64,000 nt of DNA, from positions 1 through 64,000 of IMG/VR virus record IMGVR_UViG_3300046648_000213; one strand, written 5' to 3'. Under the pieces are notes generated by a model. That model had not been told where the DNA came from, searched no databases, and was given only the letters and a program-made list of their open reading frames with translations. A program made the translations under genes and the position numbers. Each line of letters begins with the position of its first letter. The first letter of the stretch is position 1. This DNA comes from a virus. This document shows, in pieces, positions 33,506-41,709 of this stretch.

Positions 33506-34693
33506 TTACTGGAGCACCAGCACGTCGAACGCGTCGTCGAACATGCGGTAGGCGACTTCGCCGAAGTCCCAGCGCAGCGCTTCCGACTTGCTCATCACGT
33601 ACTGCTCGACCGCGCTGTACGAAGCCTGCGCGTTGCGCACGCGGCGGATCGCGTAGCGGCTGTCGATGCCCATGATCGTGCCCGTGGGGATCACGCCGTC
33701 TTCCAGCAGGAAGATGTTGACGTTCTGCCACTGCGGGTTCTGAACGTGCGGCAGCGGGTTGATACGCGGCGAGTTCGGATCGTCCTGAACGATCACCGGG
33801 CGGCCGGTGCGGTTCTCGATCGCGAGCGCGGTCTTCAGGTCGCAGAAGACCCAATCGATGTGGCGCTTGCGGAAGTTGCGGCGCAGCCAGCTGACCCACG
33901 CGAGTTGCGTGAGGTTGCCTGCCGTCGTGATCGACGAGTCGAAGTCCGAAGCCTTCGAGGTGGACAGAGCAGCGGAGCCCATGTCGATGTCGCCGTTCAG
34001 GAACGACTGGATGTAGCCGTCGACGAGGTATGCCTGCTGGAATTCAGCCTGGCGGCTCATCGCCATCGCCACGAGGTCGAGCGTCGTCGCCTTCATGGCT
34101 TCGAACGACACCTGCAGACCGAGCGAGAACGTCGGAATCTTGCGCGCGACGTCGCTGATCTTGATGCCGATCATCGATGCCGGCTCGGACAGCTGAGCGA
34201 TCGGCTGCGCGACCGTGCCGTTCACGTTCGAGTAGTCGAGCAGCGGCTGTTCGAAGCGGTTGCTGTTGATCGAGTCGTCGACCGCGACAAGCTGGTTGAA
34301 CAGGCCGACGTACGACGAGTAGTCGTTGTGCAGCGCGCTGTCGATCGCTTCGAGGAACACGGCCGGGAAGATGATCCGCGAGGCCGGTTGCGCTTCTTGC
34401 ACGATCACGCCAGCTTGCTTGCCTTCGAGGGCGTTGAAGTTGAGCTCGGCACCGCCGTTCACGATGTCGTGCATCGTCGGCGGCTTGATGCCGGCCGAGC
34501 GATTGGCCTTGAAGAACAGGCCGCACGATGCCATGAACTGTTCGAAGGCCGTACCATCGCGATCCGCGTTGGTCTGGTACTTCGCGTTCAGGTACTGAGG
34601 CACGGTCATGTTGCGTGCTTCAGCTTCCTTGTAAATCGTCACGTCCAGCTTGACGTCCTGACGTGCGCCTTGTGCATCGATAAAGACCGGCAT
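33506..34693 (-). CDS. Major capsid protein (lambda E-like)
   Basis: Builds the icosahedral shell. The 395-residue protein starts at ATG 34693, with AAGGAG upstream (an upstream extension lacks a ribosome-binding site). The C-terminus has Y-A-I-R-R-V-R-N-A-Q and the terminal F-D-D-A-F-D-V-L-V-L. The N-terminal arm is helical and acidic. Order protease/scaffold, decoration, capsid matches the lambda C-D-E module. No sign of a separate cleaved delta domain. Confidence 0.9.
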   Translation of the reverse strand: MPVFIDAQGARQDVKLDVTIYKEAEARNMTVPQYLNAKYQTNADRDGTAFEQFMASCGLFFKANRSAGIKPPTMHDIVNGGAELNFNALEGKQAGVIVQEAQPASRIIFPAVFLEAIDSALHNDYSSYVGLFNQLVAVDDSINSNRFEQPLLDYSNVNGTVAQPIAQLSEPASMIGIKISDVARKIPTFSLGLQVSFEAMKATTLDLVAMAMSRQAEFQQAYLVDGYIQSFLNGDIDMGSAALSTSKASDFDSSITTAGNLTQLAWVSWLRRNFRKRHIDWVFCDLKTALAIENRTGRPVIVQDDPNSPRINPLPHVQNPQWQNVNIFLLEDGVIPTGTIMGIDSRYAIRRVRNAQASYSAVEQYVMSKSEALRWDFGEVAYRMFDDAFDVLVLQ

Positions 34694-34718
34694 ATCCGCT
34701 CCTTGGTTTTTGTTGTTG

Positions 34719-34743
34719 TGCTTCACGGTCCCTTTCGGGACCG
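34719..34743. terminator. Hairpin between decoration and capsid genes
   Basis: Arms ACGGTCCC and GGGACCGT with a tetraloop lie in the short gap before the capsid ribosome-binding site. There is no U-run on the leftward transcript, so partial attenuation or an RNA processing/stability role is more likely than full termination. Confidence 0.35.
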
Positions 34744-34766
34744 TTGTCAGAGCTCGGTGCTGCTGC

Positions 34767-35216
34767 TTACCAGATGAATTCGATCAGCGCCTGCGCGCCG
34801 TCGATCGAACCACCGGAGATCGTGCGCCACGGACGGATGCCGGGCGCGGTCGGCGTGGCCGACGCCTTGACCTTCGGAGTTCCGGTGAGCTTCGTGCCGC
34901 GCGCGACCGGCGTGCCGGCCACGACGAAGTTGCCGAAAGCAACCGGGCCTTCCAGCGTCACTTTGACGCGAATGTCTTCCTTCGCCACGGTGCCGAAGCT
35001 GTAGCCGTCGATCGTCGCCGGCTCGACTGCGGTCAGCACGCCTTCGATCGGGTCGCCTTCGGCGCACAGGCCGTAGGTGTCCGGAGCGACAAGTTTGACG
35101 AACTTGCCGACGTCAGCGTCCGTCAGGCCGCCGCCGTTCGCCACGGTGTCCGTGCCGAGCTTGGCCGAGAAGGTGCTGTCGACCGGAACGGTCGGTTGGA
35201 ACGTGAACTTTGCCAT
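34767..35216 (-). CDS. Head decoration protein (lambda D-like)
   Basis: A 149-residue beta-rich protein that would stabilise the expanded capsid. It has a Val/Gly/Thr-rich fold with F-V-V-A-G-T-P-V-A-R-G-T and ends G-A-Q-A-L-I-E-F-I-W. Size and position between protease/scaffold and capsid genes fit gpD-type trimers. ATG 35216 has AAGGGG upstream. Confidence 0.8.
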   Translation of the reverse strand: MAKFTFQPTVPVDSTFSAKLGTDTVANGGGLTDADVGKFVKLVAPDTYGLCAEGDPIEGVLTAVEPATIDGYSFGTVAKEDIRVKVTLEGPVAFGNFVVAGTPVARGTKLTGTPKVKASATPTAPGIRPWRTISGGSIDGAQALIEFIW

Positions 35217-35222
35217 GCTGGA

Positions 35223-35804
35223 TTACCCCTTTTTCTGGTTGAAACGAGTGGCCGCGACTGCTGCACGACGCACGTCCGAGGCAACAGCAGGAGCTTCCGC
35301 TTCGGCAGGCTTCGTGACTTCTGCTGCGACGCCGCCGACCTTGAACTTCTCGACGAACTCGCCGCTCAGGCGCTTGTGCTCGCCGACCAGTGCGACGCCG
35401 CTCATGGCCGACAGGTCACGCTTCGAGCCGCCGAGCGCGACGTGCATGTTGTGCACGGCGCCGCGCGCGATCTCTTCGAGAGCGGCATGCGTATCAGCTT
35501 GAGCGGTCAGTTGCGCGCGGGCTGCGGCCAGTTCGACGGCGCCTTCGGCGACCTTCGCGTTCGCAGCCTGGAGTTCGCCGCGCAGGAACGCGACGATTTC
35601 CGAGTCGCCTTGCGTGGCGACTGCGGGAGCAGCGGCGGCGGCGGCAGCGGCGGGCGCGGCGGCGGCAGCGGCTGCTGCGACGGCTGCGGGATCGGGGGTT
35701 TCGGTGGTTGCGGCAGGGGTTTCAGCGACCGCGCCAGCAGCTGCTGCTGCGGCACCGCCCGCGGCGAGCGCCGCGATTTCCTGTTCCGTCAGGGTCTTTT
35801 TCAC
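35223..35804 (-). CDS. Nested capsid scaffold protein from an internal GTG start (Nu3-like)
   Basis: Inside the protease gene and in the same frame, GTG 35804 is preceded by AAGGAGGGGCAT, the best ribosome-binding site in the head region. It would give a 193-residue protein beginning (f)M-K-K-T-L-T-E-Q-E-I, rich in Ala and Glu and helical, equal to the scaffold part of the long protein. This is the Nu3-in-C arrangement of lambda. The internal start falls just before the Ala tract, where a scaffold would begin. Confidence 0.8.
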   Translation of the reverse strand: MKKTLTEQEIAALAAGGAAAAAAGAVAETPAATTETPDPAAVAAAAAAAAPAAAAAAAAPAVATQGDSEIVAFLRGELQAANAKVAEGAVELAAARAQLTAQADTHAALEEIARGAVHNMHVALGGSKRDLSAMSGVALVGEHKRLSGEFVEKFKVGGVAAEVTKPAEAEAPAVASDVRRAAVAATRFNQKKG

Positions 35805-36695
35805 ATGCCCCTCCTTATTATTATGGGCCGAATTGTTGAACTGAAAGGGAGAATTGTCAACGCCTTTTTGCTGCATTTGCGCAAGAACTTCGTCGAAAGT
35901 AGCGACTCCATCGACAAGTCCTACTCCAACTGCGGCCTCGCCGACAAATTCTCGCCCCTGAGCCATCGTGCTGTCCGCTTTCGCGTACGTCACGCCGCGC
36001 GCGTCGGCGACGTGCTGCACGAAGACGCTGTACACCGCGTCGAGGCCGGCCTGCCACTGCGTGCGCGCCTCGTCGGTGAATGCTTCCATCGGATGCCCGA
36101 GCGCCTTGTACTTGCCGGCGCGCATCACCGTCGCCTTGACGCCCATCTGCTCCATCATGCCGGTGCGCTCGGTGTGCACGTTGATGACGCCGACCGAGCC
36201 GACGTCCGCCGTGTCGCTCGCGTAGATTTTGCTGGCCGAGCTTCCGAGCCAGTACGCCGCCGACGCCATCACGCCGTCCGCGTACGCGATGATCGGCTTG
36301 TGCTTGCCGACCATCTGGATGAGCTTCGCCGTATCGCTCACGCCCGACACTGCGCCGCCGCCCGAGCTCACGTCGAGCAGGATCGACTTGATGCTCGAGT
36401 CCTTCGCGGCTTCCACCAGCGCGGAGCGAATCTCCGGATAGCCCGTCGTGCCCATGTACGAGTTCATCCAGCTACGGTCGCTGTTCGTGAGCGGGCCGCG
36501 GATCGAGATCACGCCGACGCTGCCTTGCTTCGAGAGCAGGCGGCTGCTCGGGTCTTCGTCGTCGTAGCTGTAGCCGAGCTTCTCGGCAAGTTGCACCTGC
36601 TCGGCCGCGCTCATGCGCGCGACGCGCTCGTATGCTTCCTGCACGGCGATCAGCGCCGCCTCGCGGCCTGCCCAATGCTGTTCGTCAAAAATCAT
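35223..36695 (-). CDS. Prohead protease of S49 (SppA/ClpP-like) type fused to scaffold
   Basis: A 490-residue protein. Residues 1-290 are an S49 serine peptidase: V-S-S-G-G-G-A-V-S-G around 109-118, the nucleophile in D-G-V-M-A-S-A-A-Y-W (S145), and R-A-G-K-Y-K with candidate general base K195. Residues about 300-490 are Ala-rich and helical and correspond to scaffold. In lambda, C protease and Nu3 scaffold are encoded the same way and act inside the procapsid. ATG 36695 follows GTGAGGAG. Confidence 0.93.
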   Translation of the reverse strand: MIFDEQHWAGREAALIAVQEAYERVARMSAAEQVQLAEKLGYSYDDEDPSSRLLSKQGSVGVISIRGPLTNSDRSWMNSYMGTTGYPEIRSALVEAAKDSSIKSILLDVSSGGGAVSGVSDTAKLIQMVGKHKPIIAYADGVMASAAYWLGSSASKIYASDTADVGSVGVINVHTERTGMMEQMGVKATVMRAGKYKALGHPMEAFTDEARTQWQAGLDAVYSVFVQHVADARGVTYAKADSTMAQGREFVGEAAVGVGLVDGVATFDEVLAQMQQKGVDNSPFQFNNSAHNNKEGHVKKTLTEQEIAALAAGGAAAAAAGAVAETPAATTETPDPAAVAAAAAAAAPAAAAAAAAPAVATQGDSEIVAFLRGELQAANAKVAEGAVELAAARAQLTAQADTHAALEEIARGAVHNMHVALGGSKRDLSAMSGVALVGEHKRLSGEFVEKFKVGGVAAEVTKPAEAEAPAVASDVRRAAVAATRFNQKKG

Positions 36696-36704
36696 GGTGT
36701 CTCC

Positions 36705-38402
36705 TCACTTATTTTTCGGGTCGTTCTTCGGCGATCCCTTCGGCGCCTGCGGAGCCTTCGATTTGCCGCTCGAGTTGTTCGTCTGCTCCTGAACACCGCC
36801 ATTGGCAGCCGACCCGTTGTACGGGTTGCCGCCGCCCGGTGCGTCCATGCCGCCCTGCGCCATCGTCTGCGAGCGGAATCCGGTGCCCGACAGCGGCTTC
36901 ATGCCTGACGGCGGCAGCGCGCCGGTGAGCTCGATCGACGCTTCCTCGTCGGTCAGCATGCCGAGACTCAGGAGCTCGAGCACGCGCGACTGCTTCATCG
37001 AGCGGAAGGACTCGAGCTCGAGCTTCGGCCGCAGGTCGATCGACGCGAACTTGAACTCGACATAGACGTCCTGGCCGAACAGGCGCACGGCCAGCGTCAG
37101 GATGCGCGACAGGATCGCGTTGACCTTGTTCTGCACGGCCATCGCGTTCTTCATGAACATCATCGTCTCGGACGATGCGATGTTCTGCGAGCCCTGTCCG
37201 TGTCCAAGAATCGAGGGCAAGGTCTTCGCGCCGGTCGCCATCTTCGCGTCGAAGATGTCGTTGAGCACCTTCCACTCGGCGTCGAGGTTGGTGTTGCCGC
37301 CGGTGAGGTAGTCGATCTCGACCGTATCGAAGCCGACGATCGCGTCCTCGGGGTTCAGGCCGTTCACCATGTCCTCGATCTGCGACACAGTGTCGGAGAC
37401 GTACTGCTTGAACTTGTCCTGATCGTGGAGGATGTCCGGCGGCACCGACAGCTTGAACTTCTCCTGATCGATCGACGCGTGCAGGCGCGGGTGAATCGCG
37501 CGCTTGATGACGCGCCACAAGTCGTTCTGGAATTCGCTCGAGGCAAGCACCGACTGGACAGCGGATTCGATGGGGCTCGAGGGGTAGGGCTGCGTCAGGT
37601 CCTGATCCAGCGACTCGTAGAAGAACGTCGGGATGTTCAGGTCGATCCGCTGGCCGACGATGTACTGCTGCGGCTGCAGCGATACGTTGTCCGGCTCCTG
37701 AATGAACTTCAACTCGGGCACGTTCAGCGGCACGATGTTCGCCGGCAGGCGCGTCTTGTCGAGCACGAGCTCGGCGGAGCACGCGCCATACAGCACGACT
37801 TCCTTAGCAAGCTGCTCGGAAATCGCCATGATCGAATTCGTGTTCGAGAATCCGGCGCTGTAGTCGGGAACGTAGTTGAAGCGCGCGAGAATCTGCGCGA
37901 GAAGGCCCATCGCTTCGGTGTTGACCGTCCCATCGGCGCGGTTGCGCACGACGGCCGTCCATTCGTCGGTGATCGCCGTGTGGATCATCGCGAAGACAGC
38001 AGCAGACAAGTCCGGCGATGCCGCCGCGAGGTCGCGAATGACCTGCCAAGTGGCGACGCCGCCCCGGAACGTGGTGATGTCGGTCTGATAGAGCCGACGA
38101 TCGGTCTGAGGGAGCCAGTTTCCAGTCGGTTTGGCCGTGCGGACATAGGACGGCAGCGACGTTTGACCGGGCTTCGCCTTCAGCGGCTTCTGCTGAGTGA
38201 ATCCCGCCTCATTCGTAACGCTCCCGCCCGTGCTCCCGCCCGGTTTAGCTGCCGCCTTCCGTTCGGCCCGCCCTTCGCGTGTGGAAGCACCGCTTCCAAT
38301 GAGGGCTTTAACTGGCACCGGCGCGCGTTCTGCGTCTACTTCGGTGCCTCGGCCGAACAGGGACGACAACCTGGCCTTTATTTTTGTTGTTATTTCGGCC
38401 AT
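36705..38402 (-). CDS. Portal protein
   Basis: A 565-residue ring protein for DNA entry and exit. After a disordered basic N-terminus (about 90 residues) it has R-R-L-Y-Q-T-D-I-T-T-F-R-G-G and the V-V-L-Y-G-A-C-S-A-E-L segment. The C-terminal half contains a long helical stem (K-N-A-M-A-V-Q-N-K-V-N-A-I-L-S-R) and a polar Gly/Asn/Lys tail. Position between terminase and protease agrees. ATG 38402 is preceded by GGGGAG. Confidence 0.88.
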   Translation of the reverse strand: MAEITTKIKARLSSLFGRGTEVDAERAPVPVKALIGSGASTREGRAERKAAAKPGGSTGGSVTNEAGFTQQKPLKAKPGQTSLPSYVRTAKPTGNWLPQTDRRLYQTDITTFRGGVATWQVIRDLAAASPDLSAAVFAMIHTAITDEWTAVVRNRADGTVNTEAMGLLAQILARFNYVPDYSAGFSNTNSIMAISEQLAKEVVLYGACSAELVLDKTRLPANIVPLNVPELKFIQEPDNVSLQPQQYIVGQRIDLNIPTFFYESLDQDLTQPYPSSPIESAVQSVLASSEFQNDLWRVIKRAIHPRLHASIDQEKFKLSVPPDILHDQDKFKQYVSDTVSQIEDMVNGLNPEDAIVGFDTVEIDYLTGGNTNLDAEWKVLNDIFDAKMATGAKTLPSILGHGQGSQNIASSETMMFMKNAMAVQNKVNAILSRILTLAVRLFGQDVYVEFKFASIDLRPKLELESFRSMKQSRVLELLSLGMLTDEEASIELTGALPPSGMKPLSGTGFRSQTMAQGGMDAPGGGNPYNGSAANGGVQEQTNNSSGKSKAPQAPKGSPKNDPKNK

Positions 38403-38460
38403 GCAACTCCCCTTTGCGTGTGCAAGAGTACAGAAAACTCGGCACGTTTACAAGTAACTT

Positions 38461-40158
38461 CTAGGTATTTTTGCCTTCAAACGGCGATTTATGGGCGGAT
38501 TTTACTCGGAACTTGTGCAAACTGACCGGAATTATTGCGCCGTTCTGTGATACACCCCGCAGACGCGCTGCGGCGTAGCAATACTGGAGGGCATGGTGGA
38601 AGTGGTCGATGCCCTTGGCCGACTTCTTCCAGACGAACGCCATCTCGTTGTCGGACGTGAATTCCTTGATGCGCTTCATGTCCATGCAGTGCTTCATGAG
38701 CTCTTCTTTGTTCTCGTCCTCGAAGAACGTGATGCTGCCGCCCCGGATGAAGTCCATCAGGCTGTCGAACGCCTTGTTCCGGTTGATGTTGACCTGCCGG
38801 ACCGCCTCTTTACCCGCGTCTTCGTCCTTCTCCTGCGCGCGCAGCTTGAAGATTTCGATGTCTTTCGTGTTCGTGTAGATGCCGCCGTACAGGTTGACGA
38901 ACCAACCCTGCAGGCGCATGAGCAGGTCGGTGTACGGGTACGAGTCCATCACCGCCATCGCGACGCGATACTCGGCGCAGAACTGCTTGAACTTCTCCTC
39001 GAACTGGCCGAGCGGCACGCGCGCGGTCTTCACGACGGTCATGCGCCCGGTGTAGTCGACGCCGGCGATCACGAAGTGGCAGGTCATGCCCATGTCGACG
39101 CCCATCACGGTCGTTCCGAATGCCGGCGGCTCGCCGCGCACATAGCAGCGCTCGAAGTCATCGAGCGTGAGGCTCGTCTCCTTGTCCTCAGCGGGCAGCC
39201 CGAGGTTGAAGTTGATGAAGTCGACGTAGCGGTCGTAGCTGGTGCTCGCCTGGATCAGGAAGGGCAAGCTGATGATGTTCGGCGCGTCGAACGGCGTGAT
39301 CTGGAAGCCGGCAGCGATGTGCTTGCTCTCGCTGTTCATGATGACCCACTCGCGGTGCGCGGGCAGCAGCGACGGTTCCTTGCCGCACTTCGGGCACTCG
39401 AGCCACGCCTCGCTGAAGCGCAGGCGGCCGATCGTCTCCTTCGTGATCGCGCGCATGTCGTCGAAGAAGTCGGGGATGCGCACGTGCTGGAAGTAGTCCG
39501 GCACGAAGTAGTGGTTGCAGTGGCAGCACTTCACCATGTTCCACTTCTGGCGGCTCGACTCAAAGTGTTCGGAGATGCCCCAACCCTCGACGGTCGGCGT
39601 CGACCACTTGAACTTGAACTTGTACTTCGAGTGCGTCAGGCGCGACTGGTAGTTGGACATCACCTCGCTGTCGGAGAAGTCCACCTCATCGTTGAAGATC
39701 GCGTCGGCCGGCACCGAGATCGCGGCGCTGGCGCCCTTCGTGCCCTTCACGTAGAGGAAGCTGTTGTTGAAGCGCTTGACCTCGCTGTTGTCGGTCGACG
39801 TGTGCAGGTTCGCCTTCATGATGGGCGACTCGTCGATCACCGTGTCGACCCGCGTCTTCGTGAACGTGCGCGCGAAGCCGGCGGTGGGCAGCGTGTAGAT
39901 CGTCGTGAAGCCGGGGATCATGTTGCACAGGGCAAGTGCGTAGCGCGCGGCGAGCTCGGAGATTCCGATCTGCGAGCACTTGCGCACGACCTTCTCCGGC
40001 GATGGGTCGCGCAGCACCGCTTCCTGATACTCGTGGTCGAGGAAGCTGTAGTTGCCGCCGCGGATCATCGTGTTGACGGTGAGCCATTCCGGGATTTTCT
40101 CGAGGCCCCACGAGTTCAGTAGAACTGTGCGCAGCCGCTCCATGTGAAGGTCGAACAT
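38461..40158 (-). CDS. Terminase large subunit (GpA family)
   Basis: Packaging motor ATPase and nuclease. The 565-residue protein has a Walker A-like K-C-S-Q-I-G-I-S-E (60-68) and Walker B ending N-D-E-V-D (156-160). A zinc-ribbon-like insert has C-C-H-C at 211-214 and C-P-K-C at 255-258, as in lambda gpA. The nuclease domain has G-V-D-M-G-M (D355) and M-D-S-Y-P-Y-T-D (D405). GpA-type enzymes usually cut at cos sites and make cohesive ends; no cos site could be identified here. The start ATG 40158 is preceded by AAGGACACGG. Confidence 0.93.
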   Translation of the reverse strand: MFDLHMERLRTVLLNSWGLEKIPEWLTVNTMIRGGNYSFLDHEYQEAVLRDPSPEKVVRKCSQIGISELAARYALALCNMIPGFTTIYTLPTAGFARTFTKTRVDTVIDESPIMKANLHTSTDNSEVKRFNNSFLYVKGTKGASAAISVPADAIFNDEVDFSDSEVMSNYQSRLTHSKYKFKFKWSTPTVEGWGISEHFESSRQKWNMVKCCHCNHYFVPDYFQHVRIPDFFDDMRAITKETIGRLRFSEAWLECPKCGKEPSLLPAHREWVIMNSESKHIAAGFQITPFDAPNIISLPFLIQASTSYDRYVDFINFNLGLPAEDKETSLTLDDFERCYVRGEPPAFGTTVMGVDMGMTCHFVIAGVDYTGRMTVVKTARVPLGQFEEKFKQFCAEYRVAMAVMDSYPYTDLLMRLQGWFVNLYGGIYTNTKDIEIFKLRAQEKDEDAGKEAVRQVNINRNKAFDSLMDFIRGGSITFFEDENKEELMKHCMDMKRIKEFTSDNEMAFVWKKSAKGIDHFHHALQYCYAAARLRGVSQNGAIIPVSLHKFRVKSAHKSPFEGKNT

Positions 40159-40189
40159 CTCCGTGTCCTTTTTGTCGTGTGGTAAAGTC

Positions 40190-40282
40190 CGCTCTCCACT
40201 GCCGCATCTCCCTTTACGGATGCAATCGTTGGCAAAACGAGTGGCTTTTCAGGCCGGACGCTCAATACGTCCGGCTTTTTTT
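40190..40282 (+). ncRNA. Candidate structured RNA ending in an intrinsic terminator, antisense to the packaging genes
   Basis: The gap upstream of the terminase gene contains a nested fold readable on the plus strand. Outer stem CCACT (40196-40200) with AGTGG (40240-40244) encloses hairpin GCATC/GATGC (40204-40223) and hairpin CGTT/AACG (40227-40239). A strong terminator follows: GCCGGACG, 7-base loop, CGTCCGGC, then seven T (40253-40282). The U-run is on the plus strand, although all genes within 1.8 kb are on the minus strand. Either a small RNA is made here, or the symmetry serves packaging (cos/pac) or leader folding on the minus strand. No clear promoter seen. Confidence 0.4.
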
Positions 40283-40547
40283 ATTCCCCGAGCGCTCGGC
40301 TCAGGGAGTCCGCGGAAGCGGTCTTTGCGGCTTTCAGGGTCCTGGAAACGCTCACCTCATGAAGCCCGGTCGTCATCTCTGCTGTGACGACGTGCAGCCT
40401 CTCGTTCTCCCCGGCGTACCGTAGGGCAAGGTCGTGCAACGTGGCGATCAGGTGGTCCTCAGTGTTCGCGGCGTTGTCGCGCACGCGGTATAGCGCGAGT
40501 TGCAGCCGCTCGGACTGCGCGGCCGAGAGCTTGAAGTCGTTGAGCAT
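40281..40547 (-). CDS. Small helical protein upstream of terminase
   Basis: An 88-residue helical protein starting M-L-N-D-F-K-L-S-A-A-Q at ATG 40547 behind GGAG. It resembles a small packaging accessory or terminase-adjacent protein only in size and position. Its coding sequence ends in the terminator-like hairpin at 40253-40282. Unknown function. Confidence 0.55.
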   Translation of the reverse strand: MLNDFKLSAAQSERLQLALYRVRDNAANTEDHLIATLHDLALRYAGENERLHVVTAEMTTGLHEVSVSRTLKAAKTASADSLSRALGE

Positions 40548-40698
40548 GTCGTCTCCATATTCTTGTTGTTCTGAGCGCGAGGAAGACGGCGAATGTGAAG
40601 CAGGCCCCGCCAATGCACAGCGCGAATATCAGCAGCGCGACGGCGACCAGCAGCACCAGTCGGACCATGAGCACGAGGAGGGCGATCTCGAACGGCAT
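40459..40698 (-). CDS. Small membrane protein overlapping the terminase-proximal gene
   Basis: A 79-residue frame: residues 5-42 are strongly hydrophobic (L-V-L-M-V-R-L-V-L-L-V-A-V-A-L-L), followed by an Arg-rich tail. It overlaps the next gene by 89 bp in another frame, and its ATG is coupled to the upstream stop (TGATG). The hydrophobic part falls mostly outside the overlap, which supports a real gene; the Arg-rich end may be a by-product of the overlap. Unknown role. Confidence 0.45.
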   Translation of the reverse strand: MPFEIALLVLMVRLVLLVAVALLIFALCIGGACFTFAVFLALRTTRIWRRHAQRLQALGRAVRAAATRAIPRARQRREH

Positions 40699-40913
40699 CA
40701 GAAGGCCGGCACCTTGTGCGGTGAGACGCTGCCGTCGTTGTGCAGGATCGCGGTGCGCAGCACGACGTTCAGCTGATTGACGAGCTCCTGCTGCAGGCGC
40801 TCGTCCATCGGGATTTCGTTGATCGCGGTGGTCACTTGCGCGATGCCGCGCGCGATCTCGAAGCGCCGGCCGCGCCGCGCGTCGTTGGTCTGAATCTGCT
40901 CGAGGGTCATCAT
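40698..40913 (-). CDS. Small unknown protein in the packaging operon
   Basis: A 71-residue helical protein; ATG 40913 overlaps the stop of the upstream gene (ATGATGA). It begins M-M-T-L-E-Q-I-Q-T-N-D-A-R-R-G-R-R and contains V-N-Q-L-N-V-V-L-R-T-A-I-L. No recognised motif. Tight coupling suggests a role with the neighbouring terminase-related proteins. Confidence 0.55.
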   Translation of the reverse strand: MMTLEQIQTNDARRGRRFEIARGIAQVTTAINEIPMDERLQQELVNQLNVVLRTAILHNDGSVSPHKVPAF

Positions 40914-41365
40914 TTGCGGTCCGCTGCTGCTTTGATGAGCGCGTAGTGGCGCTCGTACGTGGCGAGGAACTTCTCCTTGAGCTCGGGCGTCTCGGACTCG
41001 AGCGTTTTGATGAGGGCGGCTTCCATTGCCTTCACGCGCTCGGCGTCGTACATCTCGGTCTGAATCTTGGACAGCTGCCCGAGGATCGTCGTGATCGAGT
41101 TCGCGACCTGCGCCTTCTGATTGGCCGGCGTGCCGCCGTCATTGATGACGTCATCGAGCATGCCCTTCACCTGATGCAGCTGGAGGACGAGCTCCGCCTC
41201 CATGTCGATGTCGGCCAGCTTCGTCGGGGGCAAGTAGGAGTCGATCTGCGCGCGCAGCTTGAGGAGCTCGGAGAGCGTCATGTGCTCGAACATGAGCGTC
41301 GGCGTGCCGCGCGCCGGCGGCAGCGGGTCGCGCTGCATCTCCTCGACCTTTTTCTTGTTCAGCAT
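40910..41365 (-). CDS. Candidate terminase small subunit
   Basis: A 151-residue protein. It starts at ATG 41365 (M-L-N-K-K-K-V-E-E-M-Q) behind GGGAG; longer versions lack a ribosome-binding site. It is nearly all helical with a long coiled-coil-like C-terminal half (T-I-L-G-Q-L-S-K-I-Q-T-E-M). The size and place ahead of terL fit TerS, which forms a DNA-binding ring. No HTH was identified with confidence, so this remains a positional call; the neighbours at 40281 or 40698 are alternatives. Confidence 0.4.
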   Translation of the reverse strand: MLNKKKVEEMQRDPLPPARGTPTLMFEHMTLSELLKLRAQIDSYLPPTKLADIDMEAELVLQLHQVKGMLDDVINDGGTPANQKAQVANSITTILGQLSKIQTEMYDAERVKAMEAALIKTLESETPELKEKFLATYERHYALIKAAADRK

Positions 41366-41709
41366 TGCCGTCCGCTCCCATCGCACACGCGGCAGGCGCT
41401 GTTTGCGTAAAGCGGAAGGCCGTCGACGAGGGCTTGGCGCTCGAAACGTGTGCCGCCGCACGCAGCGCAGGCCACAAATGGCTTGCCAGCTTCGTCTGCT
41501 GCTTGATCGATGACATGTTTGGCGCTGATTGCGGCCAATACACCTTTCAGAGAGCGCTCAGCGGCATGGCGAGAGACTCTTTTGGCGTGAATTTGGTGCG
41601 GAGAAGCCTGGACACTGCCAATGTCGCCCACGATTGGGGCAACACTGTCCATTGAAGGGTCGAAGTCAGGCTCGAGGAGCGCCTCGTGACCGTGGAAGTT
41701 GTCTTCCAT
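41359..41709 (-). CDS. Zinc-knuckle protein at the head of the late operon
   Basis: A 116-residue protein whose C-terminal third has C-A-A-C-G-G-T then C-R-V-C-D-G-S-G-R. This is two C-x-x-C-x-G pairs like the zinc fingers of DnaJ and of phage Q-type antiterminators. The N-terminal part includes an H-A-A-E-R-S-L-K-G-V-L-A-A-I helix. It overlaps the HTH gene upstream by 44 bp and the next gene by 7 bp. A role in late transcription or antitermination would explain terminators inside the late region, but this is inference. Confidence 0.5.
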   Translation of the reverse strand: MEDNFHGHEALLEPDFDPSMDSVAPIVGDIGSVQASPHQIHAKRVSRHAAERSLKGVLAAISAKHVIDQAADEAGKPFVACAACGGTRFERQALVDGLPLYANSACRVCDGSGRQC

